Made by a program: the position numbers and the translations under genes | Notes under the pieces: generated by a model | What the model saw: only the letters and a program-made list of their open reading frames with translations | Database searches by the model: none | Told to the model about the DNA's origin: nothing | Origin: UBA1206 sp045600105 | Lineage (GTDB): Bacteria; Bacillota; Clostridia; Oscillospirales; CAG-382 | Length of the DNA: 60,000 nucleotides | Direction: 5' to 3' | Assembly: GCA_045600105.1 (NCBI GenBank) | Contig: JAZRXG010000030.1 | Location: 1 to 60,000, forward strand | Part shown: positions 1 through 7,517 of the stretch, piece after piece | Layout of the letters: each line of letters begins with the position of its first letter | Numbering within the stretch: the stretch's first letter is position 1

Positions 1-24
1 AGTGATGTGATGTGTTCCACTCAC

Positions 25-136
25 GCGCCGTCGAGGCGCACATCACTCGGCGAAGCCGAACATCACGCCGTCAGGCACATCATGTTCCACGCAGTGGAAC
101 ACATCGTTCGCGGAGTGTCCTTCAGAACACTCCGCG
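25..136. repeat. Array of short hairpins joined by 7-nt linkers
   Basis: Five palindromes follow one another: 25-39 (GCGCC arms), 47-59 (TCGGC arms, loop GAA), 67-76 (GCC arms), 84-100 (GTTCCAC arms, loop GCA) and 109-136 (CGCGGAGTGT arms). The first four are separated by linkers ACATCAC (40-46), ACATCAC (60-66) and ACATCAT (77-83); the last linker, ACATCGT (101-107), is weaker. The arms share no sequence; the linkers do. The array lies downstream of the pilin gene, which ends at 174 on the minus strand. No coding function is visible. The same design recurs at 12277-12355. Confidence 0.75.
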
Positions 137-173
137 TCTGCCGCAGCTTTTTTTATGTTATTACGCTTTTTTA

Positions 174-2114
174 TCAGATAATGTCGTCGGGATCGCTTGC
201 TTCGTCAACGTCAACACCGCGGATGCGTTTGTTGGTGAGAAGGAGGATCGCGGCTATCATGATGAGGAGCGCGCCGCCGCCGATGAAGAGCATGGTGCCG
301 ATGCCGCCGGTAGCGGGGAGTTCGCTTCCCTTCTGGTTGACGACGGACGCATAGTCGGCAACGGGAACTTTGAACGTGGTGTAGTCCTTGTCGTCGGCGT
401 AAGCGACTACTTCAAGTTCAACGTCGTTTGCCGCTTTGTTGTATCCGTCGGGAGCTTTGACTTCTTTGAGGGTGTAGTCGCCTTCGGCAAGACCCTCGAC
501 AACGAGATAACCGTTATCGTCACAGTCCATTGCGAGTCCGGCGGTACCGTTGGTCTCGTCAACGGCGTATACGCCCGCGGTCGCGGTGGCAGCCACCTTG
601 ACGTCGGCGATGCTGAACTTGGCACCGGTAAGAGGATCGTTGTTTTCATCGAGTTTCTTTACCGCAACGGCGTAAACGTAGGTGTCGGTCTTTTTTTCGT
701 TATTACTGTCGAAATCGGGATCTTCGTCGGGATCCTCTTCGTCGGTGGGATGATCTTCGGGGTCGTAATCGGTCGTGGTGTCGCAGGTGAAGTTTGCGAC
801 GTTGGGGTTGCCGGATTGTCCGATGTTCGCGTAGGAATTGACGGTGGCGGAATAAACGACGTTGATGTCGTTGAACTGATCGTCGAAGTAAACGGGGGTG
901 AGTCTGCCGTCAACGAGGTGAGCCCATTTGATGATGATGGTGAAGGTCCTGCCGTCAAGATAGATATAATAGTTGTCTTCGGTGAGTTCGTCGATGATTT
1001 CGCAGGGGGTAAGTACCTTATCGCCTACGGTAACGGTCGCGGCAAATCCATTGTTATCAAAGACGTAATCGAATCCGTGGTTGACGGTATCGGTGATGTA
1101 GTAGTAAGTAACGAGCTCTTCGTTCAGATAGTTGGACGATTTGATCTCGATGTCGAAAACGACTTCGTCACCGAAGGAAGCGGTGTTTTTGACGTCAACG
1201 GTGTTTTCGTCGATGACGATGACTTTGCCGTCGCCGTTGTTGCCCCAGACGGGGTCCTGGTTCTTATCGACCACCTGAACATTCTTGAGGGTGCTGTCGA
1301 TGGTGACGATGGAGCCGAGCGTGCTGGTGACGAAATAGTAGCCGTAAGGAATGTCTTCGAATTTGATGACGGTTTCAGTTGCGGTGATGGTTTCGGTAAC
1401 GGGGTCGGGAAGGAGGTCGAGGTTTTCGTCAGCCCACTCGATTATTTCCTCGATAGTCTTGCCGTCTTTGATCTCGACGTTGTATTCGCCGTCGCCGGTA
1501 CGCGTGAGTTCAAACGGGGAGTTTTCGTCAAGGAGCGCTTCGAGAAGCTCGTCGTTTTCTTCGTCGGAAGAAGTGTAGGTGTAAGAAACGGCGTCGCCGG
1601 AATAGGTGAGGTCAAAGAGCTTGATCGCGTCGTAGTCTTTGCCCTTGGTGGCGTTTTCAACGATGATGCTGCCGTCGAATCCTTTGTATTTTGCTTTGAA
1701 GACCAATTTTTCTTTAAGAACGACCTTTGCAACGTCGCTGTTCGAAAGCAGAGTGCCGGCTTCTTTGGTCTCGCCGTCAACCTCAACGTCCTTGTCGCAT
1801 TCCCAGCCATAGAAATTTTCTTTTGCCGAAGGCGTGGGGATGGCGGCGTTATCGCCAAGCAGGGTCCCCTCGGGAAGGTTATCGGATGCCAGTTCGATGT
1901 CGCCGTAATCAAGGAAGGTGACGTTAACGCCCCATACTGCCGTGAGCTTTGCCCAAATGGTGCTGGACGGGAAGTTGAGCGTTTCGCAGGGCCGGATATT
2001 TTCAAGTCCCGGAACGGTCTGGTCGAGCGTGTAGATGGTACCCGCGGCATAGCCGAGAACGACCGCGGCGCACATAATGATCACGCACAGGATCACGGAA
2101 AATGTTTTTTTCAT
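174..2114 (-). CDS. LPATG-anchored isopeptide-forming pilin or surface adhesin
   Basis: A 646-residue secreted wall protein. An N-terminal hydrophobic signal (about residues 5-25) is followed by long acidic beta-rich domains. About 275-420 resembles a fimbrial isopeptide D2-type domain. About 500-590 resembles a SpaA/Cna_B domain (motifs VKKLDENNDPLTGAKFSI and GDYTLKEVKAPDGY). The C-terminus has a sortase signal: LPATG at 599-603, a hydrophobic segment, then KRIR and an unusual acidic tail. Proteins of this build are major pilins or adhesins cross-linked by lysine-asparagine bonds and anchored by sortase; no sortase gene lies in this window. The start is supported by AGGAGAG upstream. It follows three secreted paralogues on the same strand but has its own candidate promoter. 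Function as a pilin rather than a monomeric adhesin is inferred. Confidence 0.85.
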   Translation of the reverse strand: MKKTFSVILCVIIMCAAVVLGYAAGTIYTLDQTVPGLENIRPCETLNFPSSTIWAKLTAVWGVNVTFLDYGDIELASDNLPEGTLLGDNAAIPTPSAKENFYGWECDKDVEVDGETKEAGTLLSNSDVAKVVLKEKLVFKAKYKGFDGSIIVENATKGKDYDAIKLFDLTYSGDAVSYTYTSSDEENDELLEALLDENSPFELTRTGDGEYNVEIKDGKTIEEIIEWADENLDLLPDPVTETITATETVIKFEDIPYGYYFVTSTLGSIVTIDSTLKNVQVVDKNQDPVWGNNGDGKVIVIDENTVDVKNTASFGDEVVFDIEIKSSNYLNEELVTYYYITDTVNHGFDYVFDNNGFAATVTVGDKVLTPCEIIDELTEDNYYIYLDGRTFTIIIKWAHLVDGRLTPVYFDDQFNDINVVYSATVNSYANIGQSGNPNVANFTCDTTTDYDPEDHPTDEEDPDEDPDFDSNNEKKTDTYVYAVAVKKLDENNDPLTGAKFSIADVKVAATATAGVYAVDETNGTAGLAMDCDDNGYLVVEGLAEGDYTLKEVKAPDGYNKAANDVELEVVAYADDKDYTTFKVPVADYASVVNQKGSELPATGGIGTMLFIGGGALLIMIAAILLLTNKRIRGVDVDEASDPDDII

Positions 2115-2135
2115 TTCAAATACTCTCCTGATATT

Positions 2136-2164
2136 TATATATTTTTTATTTTAATTTTCTTCAA
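2136..2164 (-). promoter_or_regulatory. Candidate sigma-A promoter of the LPATG protein
   Basis: On the minus strand TTGAAG (2159-2164) and TATATA (2136-2141) are separated by 17 bp and lie just upstream of the ribosome site. The region is AT-rich, so a chance match is possible. Confidence 0.45.
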
Positions 2165-2238
2165 GACACGCCGCGCGGATCTTTATTCATCGTCTGCGGC
2201 ACAGCGGCGGACGCAAGGTGTCCGTTTCTCAGTTTTGC

Positions 2239-2910
2239 TCAGCCGATGTCGTGTCCGCCGATGTATAAATAATAGAAAGTGATTACCCTGCCGTCTTCTG
2301 TCGCGTAAAAAGACTCAAAATCCGGAGCGAAAAGATAATCGTCTTTTTCAGGTGGTACCTCGGTAACAAATTCACCGTATGGTACGGTCACATATTTATC
2401 TTCAAATACTTGTGAAAAAGTCGATAGATCCAGATATTGGACCATATAAGTGACCGAGGCGGGAGTTGCTTTTTTATAATAGAACGTGAACACGTTTTTG
2501 CTTTCGTCAACGTCAAGAGTAATGGACTGCACGTCTCCGCTTACGATACTGTAGCCGTCGATCACTTCCGCTTCTCGGATTATGGTGTCAAAAGCCTTAA
2601 CGTCAGTCACAGTCACAGACGGAATGAGTTCCGTATCGGTACCTTCAATATAATAATGCACGGTGTAAGACGTTTTTGCCCCGTAGTCGAGCTTCCAGTA
2701 AAGGAACTCGTACCCTTCGCGCTCGGGAACGTTGTCAGGCACGAGGTAGGCACCGTCAATGGTTCCCGTTTCGGGCATACCCGAAACATCGTCCTCCGTC
2801 CCCTTGTCAAACGTCATCATGACGTCGTCTGCCGAAGAAACGGCAAACGCGGTGAGCGCGGTCAAAAGCGCGGCAGCCAGAATTATCAGAATTATTTTTG
2901 ATTTTTTCAT
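2239..2910 (-). CDS. Secreted MucBP/InlB-repeat-like protein, third of a tandem triplet
   Basis: A 223-residue protein with a Sec signal peptide (about 1-27, cleavage likely near AFA or SSA). The next 50 residues end in EREGYEFLYWKLDY, like the InlB B-repeat (Listeria-Bacteroides, Flg_new) family. Two MucBP-like units of about 65 residues follow, each with a YTV-YYIEGT or YMVQYLD opening and an FYYKK or FYYLY close. No lipobox, LPxTG or C-terminal membrane segment is seen, so it is probably released or held non-covalently. The first 80 codons are nearly identical in DNA to the two genes upstream, while the rest has diverged. AGAGAGG lies before the start. Role unknown; a ligand-binding surface or mucin-type function is only suggested by the family. 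Confidence 0.75.
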   Translation of the reverse strand: MKKSKIILIILAAALLTALTAFAVSSADDVMMTFDKGTEDDVSGMPETGTIDGAYLVPDNVPEREGYEFLYWKLDYGAKTSYTVHYYIEGTDTELIPSVTVTDVKAFDTIIREAEVIDGYSIVSGDVQSITLDVDESKNVFTFYYKKATPASVTYMVQYLDLSTFSQVFEDKYVTVPYGEFVTEVPPEKDDYLFAPDFESFYATEDGRVITFYYLYIGGHDIG

Positions 2911-2998
2911 TTGCGCCTCTCTTTAATACAAATCAATCGACCGTCAGCCGTTTTTCGCGGTGTCACACCGACGGCTCAAAGCGTTCGTTTCGCATCGT

Positions 2999-3667
2999 TC
3001 ACGAATCTTCGTAATTACTGTAATAATATGCGAAGATGATTACGTCTCCGTCTGCGACCTGCCACGAAATTTTTTTGTCAAACGGCGTATAACCATAGAT
3101 AGTTTTCGCGTATTCGGTTACAGTTTCGCCTTCATACACGCTTTTCACGACTTTATCATCAGCTATACGAATCGTTGTATCGATATCAATATATCGGACC
3201 GTATAGGTTGCCGTTTGAGGAACAGCCTCTTCATAATAAAAACAAATCTCGTTGTTTTTGGGATATATGCTGAGAACTTTTTCGCAGTACGTATCGCCGA
3301 CGAGGACATAACCACAGATCTCAAGTGCGTTTTCATCCACGGTATCAAAAGCGCAGACATTCGAATATTCTATGGAGGGGGCAAGTTCTTGGCCCGTGCT
3401 TAATTCGAGATAACGTACGGTGTAAGACGTTTTTGCCTCGTAGTCGAGCTTCCAGTAAAGGAACTCGTACCCTTCGCGCTCGGGAATGCTGTCGGGCACG
3501 AGGTAGGCACCGTCAATGGTTTCCGTTTCGGGCATGCCCGAAACATCGTCCTCCGTCCCCTTGTCAAACATCATCATGACGTCGTCTGCCGAAGAAACGG
3601 CAAACGCGGTGAGCGCGGTCAAAAGCGCGGCAGCCAGAATTATCAGAATGATCTTTGTTCTTTTCAT
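2999..3667 (-). CDS. Secreted MucBP/InlB-repeat-like protein, second of a tandem triplet
   Basis: A 222-residue paralogue of its neighbours. The signal peptide and the InlB-like segment (to about residue 75) match them almost base for base. Two divergent MucBP-like units follow, beginning YTVRYLELS and YTVRYIDID and ending with FYYEE and FAYYYS. No anchoring signal is visible. AGAAGGAAA precedes the start. About 90 bp separate it from the next gene and 36 bp from the previous one, with no clear terminator, so the three genes probably share the promoter at 4681-4709. Function unknown. Confidence 0.75.
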   Translation of the reverse strand: MKRTKIILIILAAALLTALTAFAVSSADDVMMMFDKGTEDDVSGMPETETIDGAYLVPDSIPEREGYEFLYWKLDYEAKTSYTVRYLELSTGQELAPSIEYSNVCAFDTVDENALEICGYVLVGDTYCEKVLSIYPKNNEICFYYEEAVPQTATYTVRYIDIDTTIRIADDKVVKSVYEGETVTEYAKTIYGYTPFDKKISWQVADGDVIIFAYYYSNYEDS

Positions 3668-3703
3668 TTCATCATTTCCTTCTTTTGCAGTTAGTTAAAA
3701 AGC

Positions 3704-4573
3704 TCAACTCAGGAGATAGTAATAAAAAATTATTTCCATTCCCTCTTCATTAATAGTTACTTTTTTTGGCTTCGTGTCTCTCGCGCTATATCCCCAAGCA
3801 CGCGCATCGTCCAAACAACTCTCTATTACAGTGGCATTGTAAGAGACGAATTTTACTACCGGTTCCACGATATCGGTACGCCCATAATACTCTAAGTGGC
3901 GTACAGTATACATGATAATTTGAGGGTCATATCTGAAGCAAAAAACGTTTTCATCCTCATATTCGGAAAGCTCGATGTCAACGGAGCTGGGCGATTCGGC
4001 GGAAAGCTCGTAATGCTCGAGCACCGGAGCCGATATCGCAACACTTTCGCCTGAATATCCTTCAAATGAATCGCTGTAAATGACTTCTCCCATATTATCG
4101 CAACACACGATGGTATACATGGTCGGAACAGCGTGCTTTTTATAATAGAATTTGAACACGTTTTTGTAGGCGTCGGGGGCAAGAACGATAGACTGCTCCT
4201 GCTCGCCTACGAGATCATATCTGTCAATTGCCGCTGCCCGTTCGGTCACGGTTGCAAAAGCGGCTTCGTAACCGATTATAGGGTCACAAAGTGGCTGTTC
4301 CGTACCTTCTTCCAAATAAAATACGGTGTAAGACGTTATTGCCTCGTAGTCGAGCTTCCAGTAAAGGAACTCGTACCCTTCGCGCTCGGGAATGTTGTCG
4401 GGCACGATGTATTCCGATGAGAGAGCCTCGGTCTGAGGCATATTGGTGACTTCGTCCGCCGTTCCCTTGTCAAACGTCATCATGACGTCGTCTGCCGAAG
4501 AAACGGCAAACGCGGTGAGCGCGGTCAAAAGCGCGGCAGCCAGAATTATCAGAATTATTTTTGATTTTTTCAT
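3704..4573 (-). CDS. Secreted MucBP/InlB-repeat-like protein, first of a tandem triplet
   Basis: The longest paralogue, 289 residues. The start at 4573 is chosen because GGAAGAAC precedes it and it aligns with the start (MKKSKII) of the other copies; a longer reading frame would add seven residues. A signal peptide and InlB-like segment are followed by three MucBP-like units (openings YTVFYLEEGT, YTIVCCDNMG and YTVRHLEYYG). There is one more unit than in the two downstream genes, suggesting unit gain or loss within an array. It is promoter-proximal. Function unknown. Confidence 0.75.
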   Translation of the reverse strand: MKKSKIILIILAAALLTALTAFAVSSADDVMMTFDKGTADEVTNMPQTEALSSEYIVPDNIPEREGYEFLYWKLDYEAITSYTVFYLEEGTEQPLCDPIIGYEAAFATVTERAAAIDRYDLVGEQEQSIVLAPDAYKNVFKFYYKKHAVPTMYTIVCCDNMGEVIYSDSFEGYSGESVAISAPVLEHYELSAESPSSVDIELSEYEDENVFCFRYDPQIIMYTVRHLEYYGRTDIVEPVVKFVSYNATVIESCLDDARAWGYSARDTKPKKVTINEEGMEIIFYYYLLS

Positions 4574-4680
4574 TTTTGTTCTTCCTTGATCCAAGGTCCC
4601 GAACTCATCCGGCTGCCGCCGCCCGGCGGCAGAGCACAGTTCGTGAAATTTACCACATAAGGTACCCTATGGGATTATAT

Positions 4681-4709
4681 AGTATAACACGTTTTTTCGC
4701 TTTTTTCAA
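4681..4709 (-). promoter_or_regulatory. Sigma-A promoter of the secreted-paralogue operon
   Basis: On the minus strand TTGAAA (4704-4709) and TATACT (4681-4686) are spaced exactly 17 bp, about 100 bp upstream of the first gene of the triplet. The rest of 4574-4764 is AT-rich non-coding leader; no other signal was recognised. Confidence 0.75.
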
Positions 4710-4764
4710 TGGTTTTTTTGATTTTTTTATTGAAAAAGCTTTGATTTTTTTCGTATTTTTTCGT

Positions 4765-5874
4765 TCAGAGCATAAAAGGTGTCATTCTGAGCGGATTGTA
4801 TTCCCTGCCGGAGGAAAGCGAAAGCACGCTGTCGGCGGCGAAAGACAGAGCAAAATCGAGCCTCGCTTCATCGTTCAGCTTCAGATAATCCGCGGGCTTG
4901 GTCAGCACGGGAACGCTGAAGGCGTGTCGGTTTTCGCCGAGATACGCCCTGCCCTTTTCGTTCGCCGCAAGGATCAGCGCGTAAGACGGGCGCTTTTTCT
5001 GATATTCTTTTCCGATGCCGAGAAGCGTGAAAAGGAGCGTGCGGCGTATCCTCGCGTTGGTGAGGTTGGAAGCCGAGGCGTTTGCGTAAAGCTCTTCAAG
5101 TGTCGACGAGCGCATGGCGGCGTCGCGGATGCGCAGAAAAGAGCCTTCGTCGATGCCGTAAACGGGATTCCTGCCGGCGGCAAGCCTCATCGAGACGATG
5201 AGCGTCGTGTCGAGCTTTTTCGTTTCCCACAGCGTGGTGTTTTCGAGCAGCACCGCCGTCCTTTCGGGCAGTATCGCGCCGCCGCCCGAAAGCAGCGCCT
5301 TTCTTATCGTTGAAGACGACGCGTATTCGGAAGCACGGCGCACGTAGTACGGCGTGATATACGGCGCGGTCTCGCCTATGGCGCGCAGATATTCGACGCC
5401 GAGGATATTGTTGGGCTTGGTCATCAGCGGCGAATACTCGGGGATGTTGTCGTCGAGTATCGCTTTTGACGCCTTGGGGTACGAAAGCTTCGGGTGCGAA
5501 TGGATGTATTCGGTTATTTTTTCGCGGGTGAGGTACGACGCGATCTTCGCAAGGATCTCCCCGTCGTCCTCGCAGCCGAATCCGAGGTTGACCGCGCCGA
5601 GAGACGCGGCGAGCGACACGCCCGAAAGCGCGAAATCCTTTGCCGAAAGCGAGCAGAACGGGAACGGCAGCTCGACCACGAGGTCAACTCCGTTTTCCAC
5701 CGCTATGCGGGCACGGAGATATTTTTCCGCGATGGCGGCTTCCCCTCTCTGCACCGCGTTGCCCGACATGACGCATACCACCGTGCCGAACGTCTTGTGC
5801 AGCGTGTCGATGAGGTATTTGTGCCCGAAATGGAACGGATTGAACTCCGATATGACAAAAACCGCGTTATTCAT
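4765..5874 (-). CDS. tmcAL: tRNA(Met) cytidine acetate ligase (TmcAL/YlbM family)
   Basis: A 369-residue cytoplasmic protein of the nucleotidyltransferase fold. Known members activate acetate with ATP and acetylate the wobble C34 of elongator tRNA-Met. The nucleotide-binding HxGH signature is HFGH at residues 15-18, after an ISEFNPFH strand; VELPFPF and GFGCEDDG downstream also match the family. The start at 5874 is supported by AGGGGG and by the family N-terminus; the open frame extends further upstream without homology. It is slightly shorter than the usual 390-415 residues. It is divergent from ackA with overlapping promoters. The link is suggestive, since both enzymes handle acetate and ATP, but co-regulation is inferred from position only. 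Confidence 0.88.
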   Translation of the reverse strand: MNNAVFVISEFNPFHFGHKYLIDTLHKTFGTVVCVMSGNAVQRGEAAIAEKYLRARIAVENGVDLVVELPFPFCSLSAKDFALSGVSLAASLGAVNLGFGCEDDGEILAKIASYLTREKITEYIHSHPKLSYPKASKAILDDNIPEYSPLMTKPNNILGVEYLRAIGETAPYITPYYVRRASEYASSSTIRKALLSGGGAILPERTAVLLENTTLWETKKLDTTLIVSMRLAAGRNPVYGIDEGSFLRIRDAAMRSSTLEELYANASASNLTNARIRRTLLFTLLGIGKEYQKKRPSYALILAANEKGRAYLGENRHAFSVPVLTKPADYLKLNDEARLDFALSFAADSVLSLSSGREYNPLRMTPFML

Positions 5875-5887
5875 TTCAAATACCCCC

Positions 5888-5916
5888 TTGATTTTTCGGT
5901 TACAATCAAGTATAAT
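5888..5916 (+). promoter_or_regulatory. Sigma-A promoter of ackA
   Basis: TTGATT (5888-5893) and a consensus TATAAT (5911-5916) are 17 bp apart. The -10 box shares four bases with the -10 box of the opposing tmcAL promoter. Confidence 0.8.
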
Positions 5917-5937
5917 GTTTAAGTTATTAAAAGTCAA
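5909..5937 (-). promoter_or_regulatory. Sigma-A promoter of tmcAL
   Basis: On the minus strand TTGACT (5932-5937) and TATACT (5909-5914) are 17 bp apart. It overlaps the ackA promoter, so the two cannot be occupied by polymerase at once. Confidence 0.78.
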
Positions 5938-5940
5938 GTA

Positions 5941-5971
5941 GGCGATCGAAAAACGCGGTTTTGCGATCGCC
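5941..5971 (+). other. Palindrome in the ackA leader
   Basis: GGCGATCG arms (5941-5948 and 5964-5971) flank an A-run/CGCGG/T-run core, giving a stable hairpin just upstream of the ackA ribosome site. The core GAAAAACGCGGTTTT is shared with the hairpin at 20413-20439, although the arms differ. No poly-T tail follows, so it is not a terminator. Confidence 0.6.
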
Positions 5972-5994
5972 CGTAAAAAAGGAGAAAAGCAAAA

Positions 5995-7206
5995 ATGTAC
6001 ATTCTCGTAGTAAACGCCGGTTCGTCCTCGCTCAAATATCAGCTTTTTGATATGGACACCAAGGAAGTAAAGGCAAAGGGTCTTTGCGAATGCATCGGTA
6101 TCGAAGGCGGCCACATGAAGCACGAGGCCGGAGACAAGAAGCACGAGGTCTTCCAGGCCATCCCCACCCACGCCGAAGCCACTAAAATGGTAGTTGACGC
6201 GCTCGTGAACAAAGAATACGGCTGCATCGATTCTCTCGATCAGATCTCAGCCGTCGGTCACCGCATAGTCCAGGGCGGTCCGTGGCTCGTTCAGTCGGTC
6301 CTCGTTGACGACGAAGTGCTCGAAAAGCTCCGCCGCTGCATCGACCTCGCTCCCCTTCACACCAAACCCCACCTTCTCGGCATCGAAGGCTGCATGTCCG
6401 TCATGCCCGGCATCCCTCAGGTGCTCGTCATCGACACCGCTTTCCATCAGACCATGCCCGAAAAGGCTTATATGTACCCCATCCCCTACGAGCTTTATGA
6501 AAAATACGCCATCCGCCGTTACGGCTTCCACGGCACCAGCCACAGATACGTTTCCGGCAAGTGCATAGAATACATGGGCGGCAAAGCCGAAGGGACCAGG
6601 ATCATCACCTGCCACCTCGGCAACGGCTCCTCCATTTCCGCCGTCAAGGACGGCAAGGTCGTCGACACCAGCATGGGCTTCACCCCGCTCGACGGCATCA
6701 TCATGGGTTCGCGCTGCGGCGCGGTCGACCCCGCCATCGTTCCGTTCATCATGGAAAAAGAAAACATCGCTCCGAGCGAAATGCAGAACTGGATGAACAA
6801 AAAATGCGGTCTTCTCGGCGTTTCCGGCGTCAGCAGCGACCTGCGCGGCGTTATGGAAGCGAGAAAGAACGGCAGCGAACGCGCCGCCCTCGCTTATGAC
6901 ATCCTCGTTTACGACATCAAGAAATACATAGGCTCCTATTCCGCCGTTCTCGGCGGAGTCGACGCCATCGTCTTCACCGCCGGCATCGGCGAAAACAATG
7001 CCGAAGTCCGTGCCGACGTCCTCAAGGATATGGAATACCTCGGCGTCAAGATCGATCCCGAGAGAAACGCCATCGGCAAGAAGCTGCCCGAGCCCGCCCT
7101 CATTTCCGCCGACGACTCCAAGGTCAAGGTGTACGTCATCATGACCGACGAAGAGCTCGTCATCGCTTCCGATACTCAGAAAATAGTCGAAGGACTCAAA
7201 AAATAA
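5995..7206 (+). CDS. ackA: Acetate kinase
   Basis: A 403-residue cytoplasmic enzyme of the ASKHA fold that interconverts acetyl phosphate and ADP with acetate and ATP. NAGSSSLK (7-14), the RRYGFHGTSH block (174-183), the phosphate-binding HLGNGSS (207-213) and FTAGIGEN near the C-terminus place it in the family at full length. GGAG precedes the start. Oddly, the usual GHRIVHGG is GHRIVQGG (88-95), the usual LHNPA is LHTKP (121-125), and the TRSGD motif reads SRCGA (239-243). It may therefore be a divergent clade or have altered substrate preference. No phosphotransacetylase gene is in the window. Codon use is strongly biased to C-ending codons, suggesting high expression. A small gene follows 10 bp downstream. 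Confidence 0.92.
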   Translation: MYILVVNAGSSSLKYQLFDMDTKEVKAKGLCECIGIEGGHMKHEAGDKKHEVFQAIPTHAEATKMVVDALVNKEYGCIDSLDQISAVGHRIVQGGPWLVQSVLVDDEVLEKLRRCIDLAPLHTKPHLLGIEGCMSVMPGIPQVLVIDTAFHQTMPEKAYMYPIPYELYEKYAIRRYGFHGTSHRYVSGKCIEYMGGKAEGTRIITCHLGNGSSISAVKDGKVVDTSMGFTPLDGIIMGSRCGAVDPAIVPFIMEKENIAPSEMQNWMNKKCGLLGVSGVSSDLRGVMEARKNGSERAALAYDILVYDIKKYIGSYSAVLGGVDAIVFTAGIGENNAEVRADVLKDMEYLGVKIDPERNAIGKKLPEPALISADDSKVKVYVIMTDEELVIASDTQKIVEGLKK

Positions 7207-7216
7207 GGAGAAAAGA

Positions 7217-7447
7217 ATGAAAAAAACGCTTTGCGGAAAGGTGTACGACACCGAAAAAGCCGCGGTCGTCAAAAAACTGACCTTTGGTCAGTTCGGTGAC
7301 CCCGACGGCTACGAAAAGACGCTTTATTATCAGACGGATATCGAAAAATATTTCGTCTATACCAACGGCGGCGAGAATTCGCCCTACCCCGAAGAGAGCA
7401 TCAAACGCATCTCCGAGGAAAAAGCCGTAAGCGAATTCGGACTCTGA
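7217..7447 (+). CDS. Small conserved-looking protein of unknown function
   Basis: A 76-residue charged soluble protein downstream of ackA, with GGAG before the start and a terminator just after it, so it is almost certainly co-transcribed with ackA. It has no membrane segment and no motif I can assign. It is rich in Tyr, Lys and Glu; the phrase YFVYTNGGENSPYPEESIKRIS suggests a small alpha/beta fold. It may be an ackA-linked accessory protein, but nothing in the sequence shows this. Confidence 0.7.
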   Translation: MKKTLCGKVYDTEKAAVVKKLTFGQFGDPDGYEKTLYYQTDIEKYFVYTNGGENSPYPEESIKRISEEKAVSEFGL

Positions 7448-7457
7448 TACATGAAGC

Positions 7458-7494
7458 AAACGACCCGTGCAGGAATTGTATGGGTCGTTTTTGC
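7458..7494 (+). terminator. Intrinsic terminator of the ackA operon
   Basis: CGACCC (7461-7466) pairs with GGGTCG (7482-7487), extended by AAA/TTT on each side, and a T-run follows. Confidence 0.75.
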
Positions 7495-7517
7495 CTTTTG
7501 ATAAGCAGGATGATAAT

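Noticed and set aside
12..2282. Plus-strand open frame of 756 codons over the pilin gene
   Set aside because: It is the antisense shadow of the minus-strand gene, with Val/Gly/Asp-rich nonsense, no ribosome site and no domains.
5875..6171. N-terminal extension of TmcAL
   Set aside because: It would run through both promoters and into ackA; the ribosome site and family homology start at 5874.
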